A stretch of 64,000 bases of DNA from Trebouxia sp. TZW2008. Taxonomy: Eukaryota > Chlorophyta > Trebouxiophyceae > Trebouxiales > Trebouxiaceae. The notes beneath the pieces are model-generated. The model worked only from the letters and a program-made list of their open reading frames with translations. It made no database searches and was not told where the DNA came from. Location of the stretch: contig BDIU01000045.1 of NCBI GenBank assembly GCA_002118135.1, forward strand, positions 1 to 64,000, in the 5' to 3' direction. This document shows, piece by piece, positions 34,676 through 47,400 of this stretch. Positions within the stretch are counted from its first letter, which is position 1. Every line of letters starts with the position of its first letter. The position numbers were made by a program, and so were the translations under genes.

Positions 34676-35085
34676 GATCATTGCAATCAAGGCGTTTGAC
34701 GTTGCCATGATCGTTATTGCGCGCGCTGGTCGCCTGACCAGCGCTGGCTCTGCATCGCAACACAGCAATAGCTGCAGTGCCAAGTCGCACTGAATTCAGA
34801 TTACCCAAGACTTGTGCCTTCAATATAGCACAGCGTCCGGCAGCACCAGTTCGCTTGTTGCGTCACAAGAGTCGCGCAGGGATAACGGGGCTATCGCGGC
34901 TGTATCTGTTGTCTAAAGTCTTTGCAAAGCTTCAAGCTTGTCATTCGACGTTCAGCTGGTCTTGGCACACGACTGATCAAAACACCCGCACAACCTAGCT
35001 CCTATACGAGGCACTCGAAACACGTACTTGTGTGCGCACAAACACCCTGCCTTGCTGTGATGAACTTATTTGAGTGAGCCCTGCG
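34676..35085. promoter_or_regulatory. Divergent spacer, PI31 / hyccin
   Basis: 410 bp between outward starts. It contains GTTGCCATGATC repeated at 34669 and 34701 with about 32 bp spacing, and CG-rich segments. No TATA box stands out. Confidence 0.35.
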
Positions 35086-38000
35086 ATGGATGCGCGACAG
35101 ACAGCTGTTGAAGGACCTGCATCGGACATAGCCATCCCACCCAGCCTTGACGAGTATGTGCCGTCTGACGCATCAGTACACAACACAGACACAAGGAGTC
35201 AGCGGGTTATATCTCAAGGGAACCAGCCTGTGCGTTCCGAGGTTTGGCAACTTGTGGCATTGAGCCAGCTCCCTGACTAGCAGATCCTGCTGCATAGGTA
35301 TTCTGGCATGCACATGTAGGTGCAGTCCCTTGATAAAATTAAATTTGCTGAGGGCCTACACATAGATCAGTATGCATCTCAGCTTGTAAAGCTTCTGCGG
35401 CACAGAAGTGACGGCGCAGATGCCTTGACTAGGGCGCCCCTGGTTGAACATATCAAACTGGAGGCAGATGGCCTTGCCTCCAATGCTGACCCACACACCA
35501 CCCTTGTTTGGCAACTCACAGGTACAGTCAAGCCTGCTAAGGCATGACTGCCTGTTGAGACAAGTTTTGCTTTGTGTGTGACGCCTTTGACGATTCTGAT
35601 GGTTTCCTTCATGAAACAATGCATGAAAGTCATTCAGTAGCACAGCAGCTGTTTCTTCTCTCAAAGATACTGTTGTCTTTGTTACCCGCAGAACACCCAG
35701 CTGTTGCACAGGCCATGAAGCAGCACATTCAGCAACCAGCTTTTGGCCAGGAGTTAGATGCCATCTGTGCCTGGTTCTATGATTGGTGTAGAAGCACTTC
35801 CCCTCTGCTGCAGAGATTTGTAGCTCGCCATGCTCCTGAGCTTGCAAAACGTCACCTGTTGCACGCGTTGAGCACAACCGAGACACAACCTCTGCCTGGC
35901 CTAGAGGTAGACACCCCAGGCATATCAGATTGTGTACTTCAGTTGCTGTCTGCAATGTTGCATCGCCATGTCACCTGCGTTCACTGATCCTTAGAGTCAA
36001 TCGGGCAACCTTGCCTCTTGCCTGAAGTCAAAGGAACTGACCCTTCTTGTCAGCAAGATGTTGATCTGCCACCAGCGAAATGTACAAGCAATGGCTGTCA
36101 GTAGCATCCCTCAAAACTGCTGTATAATATTTGTATGTGTGCAGGCTTGCCTGGTAGCGTTGCTTGAGGCCAGATCTACATCAGCAGACTTCTTCCGCTT
36201 GCCTGACTTGTCTCAGCCCTCTGTGCATCACAGTCCTCTAAACCCCAATGTCACCAAGGTGAGCACAAACCTCATGCCCATCTCCTGTCTTTTTCAAGGG
36301 TACAATGCATCGCCTCAAGCTCATTGCCTGTGCATGAGTGAGTGTAAGAGTAGCAGCAGCACATCAAGTAGCACAAATCTTATGTCACAGGGCTCGTCAC
36401 GTCAATTGATTGATTGATTAAATTGACACCTGTGCCCGTGCGCACGCGAGGTAGGTAACAGGTATGCCTCACCCTGTTCCTGTAAACCATACAGCCTCCA
36501 TCATGCCAATGCTCACTGCCACCTGCATCTTCTTGCTTGCCTCCCACATCTGCATGGCAGCTGCTGGTGTACAATGCTGCAAGCATGCATGCTGATGCTC
36601 GTCATAGGCTGGAAAGCCCAATGCCATCGGCAAAGTCTGCTTGTGTGTTCCTGACACTTGAGACCAGAAGCAAAAGCTGCTGGCACTCATTTCAATAGCA
36701 ACACCTTATGCTGGCTAGTGTCAGAAGGAACCCAAAGCCACCTGACTTGTCAAGCAGGTCATTGTTGTGAAGGGCTGCAGGAGTCGAAACAGCCCAACCA
36801 GATCCCTTATAGTCACACGTTCATGGCACATGGCTGGCACACAACATTGGCTGCTGTTGATGCAGGGCTCTGGCAAGCAGGGGCTGGTGCGGGAGGACTC
36901 CATTCTTGGAGTGGCGCCTCCCACCTACAGCATCTTGCCTGCTGGTGTGGCAGCCCTCTTTGGATCTTCTGCCAAGGTGCCTCCCCTCTGCTGTCCTTGA
37001 TGGAGGCACGTCTTGCTGTGCAATGGCAGGGCATCAGTACTACGTGCCAGGCATTGTATCAGGAGCTGTGCAATGGCATGGCATCAGTTCTGCCTGCTTG
37101 GCATCTTATCAAGGGCTGTGCAACGGCGTGACATCAGTATGAGGTGCTGTCATTGGATAGCGGACTGTGCAAAGACATGATATCAGTACTGTGTGCTTGT
37201 ATCAGGAGCTGTGCAATCAGTACTGAGGGCTTGACATTGTATCAGAAGCTGCATTTTGAGGGCTCCATACCAAACTAGCTCACACAATCAAGCATGTGTA
37301 TAACCTCTATGCATGCCAACATACCCATGTCATTACACTTGTCACAAATGCCCAGCTGAACCTCTCATTGTGGTCTTGCGAGTAAGTCCCTTACGTGTAA
37401 CAATGTATTGGTGTCAGATCTCAATGTCAGGCTGCATCACAGAATGGCAGTTTGCAGACAGGTCATGTCAGGATATTGGCTGGCATGCAATCATGGCAGC
37501 GCAGTGCCATGGCAGGTGCAGCGCTGCAGTCCTTTTGCAGCTGGATGGTAACCTTCACAGATGCTGCCATTGAGGACTTTGCCCATGTGGCCGTTGGCCT
37601 TGCTGCTGCTGGCTGCCCTTGGTTTCAGCCTGAGACCCAGCGTGTCTTACAGGTATTGCATGGCATGATAGGTGCTGTGACTCAGCGTGACTTGCAGGTG
37701 TCGCATGGCATGACTGGTGCTCTGACTCCTTGTGCAGCACGTGAAGGACTGCAGCAATGATCGCATGACACATCTGCAGTTTATTGGCAGTCAATGCAAG
37801 AGCTCATGATGATTGTGGCAACAGCACTACGCATATGCTTCTTGGCTACGATGGCAAACATTGTCGCTCAACTGCAGCCTTGAGTGCTTGCTTTGCAATT
37901 TTGACTGCTCGTAGTGTTCAAGCTGTGTTGTGCTGTCCTGTCCTGTGGCGTGCTTGGCATACACCTGAAACTTCTGCCCACCAGCCTGTTCTTTGAGGGA

Positions 38001-38489
38001 TGATCTATTTTGCAGGATGAAATGCAGCTGCCAGAAGCACAGACAATGCACACGCCACAGCCCTCACAGACATACCGGGTGCAGTTTGGCCCTGAAGTGC
38101 TTGATCCCCTGTGCCATGGACTGGGCCATGCAATCTTCCGCATAGCGCTTGCACAGGAGCCATCCATGCAATCAACAGGACTGCCTGTTTCTGCAACAGA
38201 CAGCACTGGATCCACCTCAAGGCCCTCTCTTGGCTTGGTTGCTGGTAAGCACCAGTTGAGTACTGCATATGCTAAAGGGCTGCTATTGTCATGCGAAGAG
38301 GACACTCAGAACTCTTCCTTCTGCTTTCAGAATGATACTTTCTCTGCTGCAGAGGCAGTGGCTGGCTTACATGTGCGGACAACCTATGCCCTGGCTACTG
38401 AAGGAGTACTGCTTACACAGTCATTGCTGGCCCAACTGAAACAAGTATATGCTTCACAAGCGCGGGTGCCAGGGACAATCATCGTCTAG
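35086..38489 (+). CDS. Hyccin/FAM126-like protein
   Basis: Resolved exons: up to 35906 (includes ICAWFYDWCRSTSPLLQRF and GLE at its end), 36145-36258 (CLVALLEARSTSADFFRLPD, LSQPSVHHSP), 36866-36976 (GKQGLVREDSILGVAPP), 37530-37652 (SFCSWMVTFTDAAIEDFAH) and 38016-38489 (last exon). The core order CxWFYD..s.s.p.Lq.FV, pLpGLE, LvALl, LPDLSxPSvxH matches plant hyccins. In animals FAM126A/hyccin stabilises the PI4KIIIalpha-TTC7 complex that makes PI4P at the plasma membrane, and plant homologues likely do the same. The 5' end (35086-35640) includes KIKFAEGLHIDQYASQLV and DGADALTRAPLVEHIKL, but its splicing is uncertain, because an in-frame stop at 35278 needs an intron. 38490-39263 downstream holds no supported gene. 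Confidence 0.75.
36985..37260. repeat. ~60-bp degenerate tandem repeat in a hyccin intron
   Basis: Repeated blocks GCTGTGCAATGGCATGGCATCAGTACTG...CTTG.CAT.(T)GTATCAG at about 37015, 37067, 37117, 37175 and 37208. The array follows the exon ending at 36976 and lies in the intron before 37530. Confidence 0.75.
37636..37728 (+). repeat. 45-bp echo of a hyccin exon end and 5' splice site
   Basis: The exon end CCCAGCGTGTCTTACAG with donor GTATTGCATGGCATGAT is followed 45 bp later by CTCAGCGTGACTTGCAG with GTGTCGCATGGCATGACT. Both have usable donors. 45 is a multiple of three, so use of the second donor would add 15 codons if the frame stays open (TGA codons should be checked). Confidence 0.8.
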
Positions 38490-39263
38490 AGCATGCCTGG
38501 AGCACAGACTAGGGAATAGTGCAGCAACGCTTGACTCAAGTGAGAGACTAACGGCACAGTCAAAGATGCGGCTGTGACGTGACATGAACTGAACGCGAAC
38601 TTGAATGCGTTGTTGATATGCAATGCTGCAAAACTCACAAGACAGCATCCACAAAGACCTTGAGTACTATCTTGAGCCTATTGAAATACCGTCACTCTGG
38701 ATTGATTTTGCAAAAACTTTTCACGGCTGCAGAAGCTGCAAGTGCTATGCAATGCTGTACCAGGCGCTTCACCCGTGTCTCCACTCTACCCTGTCAACCC
38801 GTTTGGGTGTTCCGACAAACATGCGCTGCAAAGGTTGGCATTGAATACACTTGGCATTGACTTTGGCAGAGACAAAGCAAAGAAATTGGTGAAAGATTTA
38901 CATGCCGTGCTGACCCACCATACCATCATAAACCTGGGAAGAAAGCTCGAGAACACCAAGATTTTCAAGAGAAAATAAAACAGAGAAAGTGCACGACACA
39001 AGTGTTTGATGCTCATCAGCTGCGCTTTTCTGCTCCTGATTGCTCTTGAAGAGCAAAAAAGGGACGCCACGGTCTATCCGAGGCCTCTCAAACAAGCCTA
39101 ACGGCATGAAGTTTTTGGTTCCAGCTGACGTTTCATGCACAGCATGCAAAAATGCCTGCTCAGCTCCGGAACCACTTGAATTTGTTACAGATCTGCAACT
39201 GGTACCGGAACCGACGTCCGCCCGGCAATCACTTGCTATCGCATTGGCGCTCAACAACGAGCT
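38490..39263. other. Spacer, hyccin / AlkB
   Basis: 774 bp with the hyccin 3' UTR and the AlkB promoter. A plus-strand frame (38742-38978) ending in LGRKLENTKIFKRK is open, but it has no recognisable domain and no splice support. Confidence 0.45.
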
Positions 39264-42200
39264 ATGTCTCAAGCTTTGAAAGCATTTGCAAGTCAAGCAC
39301 CTGCTCCCGGAACGCCTGTTCGGACACTTGCCACGCCATTGTCAGCAGCTGTTCGCGCGCACACAGCCGGCGCAAGGACTGTGCGAACAACTGATGTGTT
39401 GCCTCGTCGATCAATCAGAAGCAGCTTGATCTGTCGGGCTCACAGCGCTCGGGTAGACGAAGCTCACTTGGTCAGGCGTCCTCAGCCGTGGAATTACAAG
39501 CTTGGCACTGTCTATCAGCACCTACTACCTGGACCTTTGCTGTTCCTACCATCCCTGCTGCAGCCATTGTCGACTATCATCTCTCTGGAAGGCGCCCAGC
39601 ACGGTCATGATTGGGTGCACTGGCTTCTATCCTTGCTCCCAGTGCCTCAGGTCAGTTTGCCTCATACTTTGTAGCATACAACTCTCTATGGAGCTACAGA
39701 GCCAATTGGTTTTGACATGACCGTTGAGCTTTGGAGTCCAGATCAACAGCTTCCTGATGCCTTTGTGAAGTGCAAGTTTGTTCAGTGCATGCTGTGTGCA
39801 GGTAGTCATGCAGTTTCCAGTTCTAGGCTTGGTAGATGTGCTGTATCAGCAGCATCTGAATCTTGCCAATGGGGTGTTGGATGCTGCAATCTCTCTGGCT
39901 GGCATTTACTTCTCCTTTGTACTGATGCCAGCCATGGATGCAGTCCTTGGCACAGACCTGCACCCCAAGACTCCAGTAAGCCCTCTACCGCTCAAAATCC
40001 TGTATGCCCATTATCTGTTGAAGGCAAGCATCATTGTTTACAAGCTTGCTGGTGAGTATTTATGACGCTTGGTGCATCCAGCAACAATAAGTGCCGGCAA
40101 ACAATTCTGTCAAAAGCTGTTTTGTGCCAGCGCACGGTAATCCTAGACTCAACTCAAATCTGTGCAAAATGTTGATTGCCAAGTAACCCTAGCAGCCCAC
40201 AGCACCAGACCCGCTTGATTGACCAAAAGACAGGCAAGACATTGCTCAAATTGCCTTGTATTTGAGTGCAGGCAGAGCGCAAGGCAGCTTCTGAGGACAT
40301 GCGCTACAGAGCTCTGTTGTGGACTTGGGTGGGGCTGCACTGTGGCCTGCTTGTGCTGTGTACGGATGCTGTTCATGGGCACAACATGCACCCTCTCGCA
40401 TGCCTAGGTCAGGCCTTAGGGATCTGCATGTCCTGATCTGCATGCGTTCATGCACCATCACATCACACTGCATTTCACTCGATCACAGTTGCGCCCAAAC
40501 TCAACACCCAATGACGCAATGCAACAGCACACTGCGTTTCACCTCATTACATAGTCATGCCTGCACTTGATCACACTCAATCATGTTGCATGACTACTCA
40601 TACGGTCTTGTAAGTCATGTTGCTGAATACTGTGCAGCCATGTGTTGATGAAGCACTGAGTCAAAGCTTCAGCATGAAGGGCTTAGGCAGTGCCAACTGT
40701 CACCTTAGTCACATTAGCGACGATCTTCAGACAAGTAAGACAGCAGCTTGCTTGAAGGTCTGATGCTGACCCTGGGGGCTGAGGGTGCACTAGGGTTTGT
40801 GGTGTCCCACGAGCTGGTGCACGGCCACCATAAGATGGATCAGTGGCTGGCCAACATCATGCTGTGCACCACAGGCTACATGCACTGGAATGTCAGCCAC
40901 ATTGCTCACCACACCCAGGTGCTGCAGCATTCTATGTCCTGCCCACTATGTTCATCATGCCATGTGATGTCGTCTGTCTGAATCGTGCCATGTTGTGTTG
41001 TCTGTTTGCACAAAATCATCTCCTGTTATCTATTTTCATCATGCCGTGTTCTGTTGTCTGTTTGCATGACACCGTGGTCTGGTGTCTGTTGTCATCAAGC
41101 CAAGAGGCAATGCACTGCTTCTGCGCACACCTAGCAGAGGCATGGAATTCAACTAGTAAGCATGTACATCATGCTGGTGCTGATGATGAAGCTACTTCGC
41201 TGTTATCATCACAGTCAACATGGATGCAATGTACACCATCCCTGCTGCTGCTATGGGGTGCTAGGTGCAGCACACCTGCACAAGATGTAGCATGTCACTA
41301 TTTGCTGATGTTTTTGTACAAAGGCTTACAGCTCAAGTCAAACATGGTTCAATATGGACGATTAACGGTGCAGGAATTGAAAACCTCCAACAGCAATGCT
41401 GTCTCTGCATGGCAGCGCATTGCTGTTGAAGTGTTCCATTTCTCGGACAATACCCACTCAAGTAGTTCAAGGTGTTTTTGAGCTGACAACGCATGGTCCA
41501 AATGCTATTCAGGCCATAAATGTCCAGAATCTCATGCACATCAAATGAGGAGGTCTGCCAAGTCTTGCATCCAGTGTGTATGTCAGGAGCAAAACTTTGA
41601 GTGCTTCAGCCTGATGATGTTGAGGGTTGTGCATGCAGGTGGCCACTCTTGATGACCCAGCTTCAGCTCGCTTGGGGGAAAGTCTGTACCGCTTTGTGCC
41701 AAGAAGTGTTGCAGGCAACTGGAAGGATGCAACTCGCATGGAGCTGGCTCGCTTGCACTCCCTGAACCAGACTCCTTTCAGCATGCAGAACAGGTCAGGC
41801 TAACCCTAATGCCATGAATCACCGTATCACCCCGTACGCAACATACAAATGTCTGACGGATCTCTGGGGTGCAGCGTATGTTGTGAATCATGCAACATGC
41901 TGTTGCCAATGCATCACAACATGCAACTATCTCAGATTCATGCAGCCAAATAGAGAGTATGGCAATTCACTGCCTCATTGCAGAACCGTTCTGCCATTGA
42001 CTAGACTATGTGTCATCATTGATGGCAGTACTACGAAGCATAGACAGCTGACATAGCATGCATTGAAGTTGTGGTGTATGTGCATAGCAAGTGTCATCAG
42101 ACCATCAGTCAGCAATGGGCATAGCTTCTGCACCAGCTCGGCACGAGTGAATGTGCAGTTCCTGCACAATCCCCGAGGAAGGCTGACTGATGTGCTGCAT

Positions 42201-43907
42201 AGCAGTGGTGTTTTGAGCTTGCTTCCTCAATGCATGCATGCCCAGCTCAAAAGTTGAAGCCGCTCTTGCATGCAGCGTTTGCGTGTGCATGATGGAGATC
42301 TTGTCACCTGAAAATGCACCCAAAATTATCATCCAAAAAGCAACATGTCATGTATACTCTTGTTTTTTTTGGCAAGGTGTTTCCCTCGGCAGCAGCAGAA
42401 CTTCCCTAGCAAGCTTGCATGAGCTCTGGTCTTTTCAAACAGACCCACAAAGACCAAATTCAACGCACAAAGACTGAGACACACATACAACCACTGAAAC
42501 AAACACAACGTGCAGGATCTTCATCTGGGCTGCAGCTCCCCTAGCTATGTTGGCAGTCATGACAAGCAGCTTTGGAGCTGAGGGCTTGACCCTGCTTGTG
42601 GGCCAAGCTACCCTGAGTGTACTCATGCTGGAGGCAGCCAACTATGTCCAGCACTACGGCTTGCAACGCAACAGATTTGAAAACGGCAGGTGAGTTTTTG
42701 ACCTGCAGCCAACTGATTCCAGCACTTTGGTTTATAATGCAGCAGCCTTGAGATCAGCAGGCATGTCTGCAAACTGCGGCCCACGTAGCTCATGAGTTGC
42801 GAAAGGCTTGCATGCAATGGCACACCTAGCACATGCACTGAAAAGCGTCAAACTTGCTGTGAATACTACATGCAGTGGCAAAATGTGTGCTAGCTGAGTT
42901 GATGTGGAAGAGGCTAGCAGCTTGCTGTCAGTGCATTTCCTACTGCATTGTCATGAGCTCTATGCCTGCCTGTCTCCTTCCGCACACGCGTCCAGCTTTT
43001 ACATGTTATTTGGGTGCATCTACCACATTATACAACTTTTCAGCTTGACATTTGAGACAATCTGTGATTTGGTAAATGGGATAGCACTTGTGTCCTGCAG
43101 TGTTAAAGGCAATTCGAGCTGTCTTTGCTTCACTGCAATCTACCAAGTAAACGGACGTGTATGCAATCTCAAGGTCTGAAGTGCAAGGCCCATTGCTTGC
43201 AGCCAGTCTAGCAACACAAGACATCTGCAACTCGCGCCAAGCACCCTGGCTAGAATGTGCAGCATACAGTGATCATTACATTGCTTGCAGGTATGAAGGT
43301 GTCAAGGTGGACCACAGCTGGAATGCCAACTGGCTGTTTACCAACAGCTGCATGTTTCAGCTGCCACTGCACTCTGACCACCACATGCATGGCGCAAAGC
43401 CGTATCAGGTGACTCAATAACCCACAGCAAGCACTGCTACAGCACAAGCAGGGCCAACATCCTAGTGTAGCAATGTGAGACATGCGCACCTCGCCATCCA
43501 GCTAGATTGCATTTCTCGATATGCGCTCTTGACATTTAGCAGCTGATTTCGCTGCCTTCCTTTCACACTGCCACAAGCTGTGTTGCAAACCAAACAGAAA
43601 GGGTGCATCAAAAGCTGACGTAAGTTTCAAGTCTCAATGATTCAGTTGCCGATTTGGAGGCAGATTCTCAATTGCATTGACAAGCAAGCTCAAATTGTAT
43701 GTGAGGGCAGTTTGTAGCAGTCTGTCATGCAAGTCTGGGTGGTGCCTTCAGGTGCTGCAGGACAAACGAGAGGCACCACAGCTGCCAGCCAGCTACCCAG
43801 TCATGGCGTTGCTGGCAATGATTCCTATTGCCTTCTTCACAGTCATGAACCCCAGGGCATTGGCAGCGATGGACGCTCATGACGGCGGCAACAATGAGCA
43901 GAGCTGA
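39264..43907 (+). CDS. AlkB-type alkane / fatty-acyl 1-monooxygenase, plastid- or mitochondrion-targeted
   Basis: Exons 39264-39650, 39802-39975, 40272-40407, 40758-40918, 41639-41793, 42516-42689, 43291-43408 and 43752-43907 close in phase to 486 residues. The first 80 residues are Ala/Arg/Ser/Thr-rich (RTLATPLSAAVRAHTAG), like a transit peptide. Membrane helices follow (LPGPLLFLPSLLQPL, VGLHCGLLVLCTDA, FGAEGLTLLVGQATLSVL). Di-iron histidine boxes: HELVHGHHK, SHIAHHTQVATLDDPASARL, LPLHSDHHMHGAKPYQ, plus the family NYVQHYGL and DHSWNANW motifs. AlkB enzymes hydroxylate the terminal carbon of alkanes or fatty acyls using rubredoxin electrons. Box 2 has H-x2-HH, where bacterial AlkB has EH-x3-HH. 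Seven introns show long residence in a eukaryote. No rubredoxin gene is seen nearby. Confidence 0.9.
40930..41105. repeat. Degenerate TCATCATGCCATGTxxTGTTGTCTGTTTGCA repeats in AlkB intron 4
   Basis: Three to four diverged units with the core ATC(A)TGCC(A/G)TGT(T/G).TGTTGTCTGT, 25-65 bp apart, in the 720-bp intron between exons 4 and 5. The rest of that intron has no other structure I can identify. Confidence 0.6.
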
Positions 43908-44442
43908 GCATGCACATGTGATGGTGTTATGTGCGCTGACGCAGCAGCTAATGCTTGGAGCGCTGCATAGTAGCTATCCTCCTGTATCATCAGCTAGCAG
44001 CCTAGGATAGCATAGTCCATGCTGTAGGATTGTCAGGCATTCCCGGGAAGATCATGTGTACATTCATTGGGCTTCATGCTGACTTCAAGCATGCTGTACA
44101 ACAGGCACCTGTTACAGGGTAATAATTGCAAATTTAAACAGAGAAGATGAGCAAAGCAGCTCAAGCAAATTTGTTCTGTCATGCATGCGTGCAGAAGACA
44201 ACAGATCATTGCCTTGGGTGTTCAAATGTCAACCTAATAATATACTTGTCATGATTCAAGTCTCTACAGCTACCCAAGTGATGGTGTGCAACTCAACTCT
44301 GCCTGAAATGCCAAGTTTTTCCAAGCTGATGTGCTTTGGGCAAAGACAAGCAAGCCAGACATCTCATGTGTTGGTGCGTGCCGCAGCAGCGAATTCAGAC
44401 AATGATGACCGACATGTTGTGCATGACAGCTACAGTCATCAG
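43908..44442. other. Convergent 3' spacer, AlkB / Rab3GAP2
   Basis: 535 bp holding two 3' UTRs. TAGCTATCCTCC...GCTAGCAGCCTAGGATAGCATAG near 43970 contains short inverted pieces. No gene supported. Confidence 0.45.
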
Positions 44443-47400
44443 CTAAGCTGTTTGACGCATCTGTTTTTGGAAAGCTTCTAGCACGTTGATAGTTTGCCCT
44501 GTTTGCGTATCCAAAACTAGACATTGACTGGCACCAGATGGTAACTCAACACCACTCTCAGCATGCTCAGGAGCATCAGGGTCCAGACCAAAAGCCCTGG
44601 ACCGCTGAAGCAGTTTGCACTCATTCTCAACATGTGTGATAGCAACCCTGGGACCATGCCTCATTTTCCACAGCTCAAGTGCTTGTCGCCTTGGTGCATA
44701 CAACACCAGATGGAGGCTGGATGTGTACACTGCATCACTGTCAACAGTGTCATCAATCTCTTCTATAGCTTCTATCTTTTCGTGCTGTTCTGCTTCAGCC
44801 CTCCGCCTTTTGCCAGCATGAGCATGACTGAGACTTTCATGACGCTCAGAGTTCTTGGCAGTCCCGACTGTTGTGCATGTGACCCATCCCAATTGGGCAT
44901 CTCTGTAGGATTTCCACATGCGGATGACGGTCAGACTGGCGACATCAATGAGCAGCACTCGCCCCAGTGAGTCACTTGCAACCGCTAAGGAGCCCCTGTA
45001 GCAAAATTTGAGCGTTTGCAGCAGTCCTCGACAGCAAGTGTTGTCTGCGCTCTAAGTGCAGCATGCCAAAGCAAAGCTTTACGCATGCATAAGCCAAAGT
45101 GCATATGCTTGATATGACATGGGCCATTTGATGCGTGCAATGAACAGCCACGCTGATGCAGATCCGGAATGTGTTATGTGATTAGCCTGAGTGGCTATGG
45201 ATCCTCGCCAATGCAGCTTGCAATGGCAACAACTTTGTGACCGGACTCCAAAAGCAGGATGTAAAACAACTGAATGCTTTGGCCACTTTGACTTTCACGG
45301 CTTTGTGTTGATGAGTGTGCTTTATTGCATGGCAGCAGGCAATGTCAGGTTTCAAATACTGTGGTCACACACACCGGGCACTTATGCTAGAAGGTGTGCT
45401 ACATGGTCACTTCGTTTGAAGACTCGGAAGTTACGCAACTTCTCAATGTGAGTGGGTGCATCTCAAAGACATGCATCCGTGTTCACAGATAGCGTTTCAA
45501 GATCAATTTTTGCACACAATGTATCCTGACACTGGCATGTGAACGGCAATACCTTGGTGCCAGCAGCAACTGCTCAACAGCTCTTGGGCCATCTCGCAAG
45601 CTCCTGAAGAGGGTGACAGGCTCGCCCTTTGGCAAGTCCTCGTCTTGTGCATCTCTTGGGGAACCTGGCTGGTCTAGATTCACCTTGGCTGCCACCCAGT
45701 TGCGGATGCCTGCATGGTGCCGGCATTTGTTGCTGCAGAAGCGCTTGAAGGCAGCACACTGCTTCTGCATGTATCTAGCAGCTTTACAGAAGCTTGACTG
45801 CTACCCAGTTGCAGATGCCTGCATGGTGCTGGCGTTCGTTGCTGCAGAATTGCTTGGAGGCAGTATACTGTTTCTGCATGCACTTAGGAGATTCACACAA
45901 CCTTGGCTGCAACACAATGCATGTGCCTGCGAGGTGCTGCCCAATGTTGCCACAGAAATGTTGATTGGTGTCCTATGATATGAATGCGAGTGATCGCGCG
46001 CCTCAGCTGATGATGAGCTGAGTGGATCTGAGGCTGATTGCAGAAATGTTTGAAGGCAGGTTGTTGCTTCAGTACGCATTTGGTGGGGTCACCAAACCTC
46101 ACCAGCAAGCATGAGAATCATGCACAGCTACAAATCGAAGACAGAATCACGGAAATGCCAGACTAGCTGAAAATCCTGACAACAATGTATTTCAGTAGTA
46201 ACGAACAGGGTGGACTCATTTTGGTCACTCTTGGTGTGCCCATGAGAGGCTGTGCAACCTGTCAGACCTTGTCTGTAGCCTGACTGGCGCCCCCAGGCTG
46301 CAGCCCTAGCCACCCCCAGCACCCCACTTGCCACAGATGATGCCAGACCAGTCACAAAGGCCAAGCTGCCCCTCTGCAGCACCTCTTCTGCTTCGTATGC
46401 TGCTAGCGCTGGGTCCCTGCAGCTCACTCAATTTATCAACAAAGTCACTTTTTCTTGTGCTGCTAGCACTGAGTCTCTGCAGGTCACTATATTCGTGGAC
46501 AATTTGGCTTTACCAGAGGTTGATTTGAAACTTAGATGCGTACATAAACGCTTGAGCTGCTTGAGTGCCATTGCAATGTCACAGAACAAGGGCTGTGTTC
46601 TTGCTTGTGGGTTGCAGCAGTAAGTTTTTGACTACCAAATGCAGGCAAGGCATTTTGCAGGCCTTGCCTCCAACAAGGCAGATCTTTCATAAGCATACAA
46701 AAGTTGAGTTTGCAGCTGCACATGCAGAACTGTGCCTTTGAGTTGGAGACTCTTGACTGCTCCCAAACCTGTCTGGCTGGGTCTTTTGGGCCCGCCTGGC
46801 ATGCGTTTTCAACAGATGAATGGATTTATGAATAAATGAGTGTGTCACCTGCCAGATGTGACAAGCAGTAGCTTTGATCTGCTTTCTCTCCCTGTGAGTG
46901 AGCCATACAAGCTTGGAGGCTTGCGGCCTGCGTATATGCCTGCTGACCTAGGCCCAGCTTTCCTCAGATCCCATATGTTGTATGACAATGGTGCAGTGGC
47001 GCTGTTGTCACCCCAGCGTCGGTTTTGTTCCTGTCGCCGGACCAGAGACCGTATCTCAAACGATGATAGCTTGACAATGGCGTCTCTGAAAGTGATGGTG
47101 ATGTCTTCTGATCGGTCATCAGGATCTAGGCCTGCACAACAGGCAAGTGTTGACCATTCATATGCTGAGCCAAACCAACATATCACAATTGAGTTTGTTA
47201 CCCTTGCCAGGTTGCTATGCGCAGTGAATGCATGGTGTCAGCATGTGCATGCAGTTGTAACTTACCCTTTCCAGCTGTACGTGCTTGCACACTTTGGGCC
47301 TGACTGGTGTGTATTCTCTGCCTGTGCAGAAGCAAACCATCCTCAGCGTGCAACTGCATGTAGCCCAGAGAAGATCCCAGCACCAGGCAGCAATCTTGCA

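Noticed and set aside
38223..38330. Intron in the last hyccin exon (GTAAGC at 38245)
   Set aside because: Splicing to the next AG gives an immediate stop, while the unspliced frame is open to 38489.
41000..41640. Additional exon in the long AlkB intron 4
   Set aside because: Flanking exons (ending HIAHHTQ and starting VATLDDPASA) are contiguous in the family; only degenerate repeats lie between.
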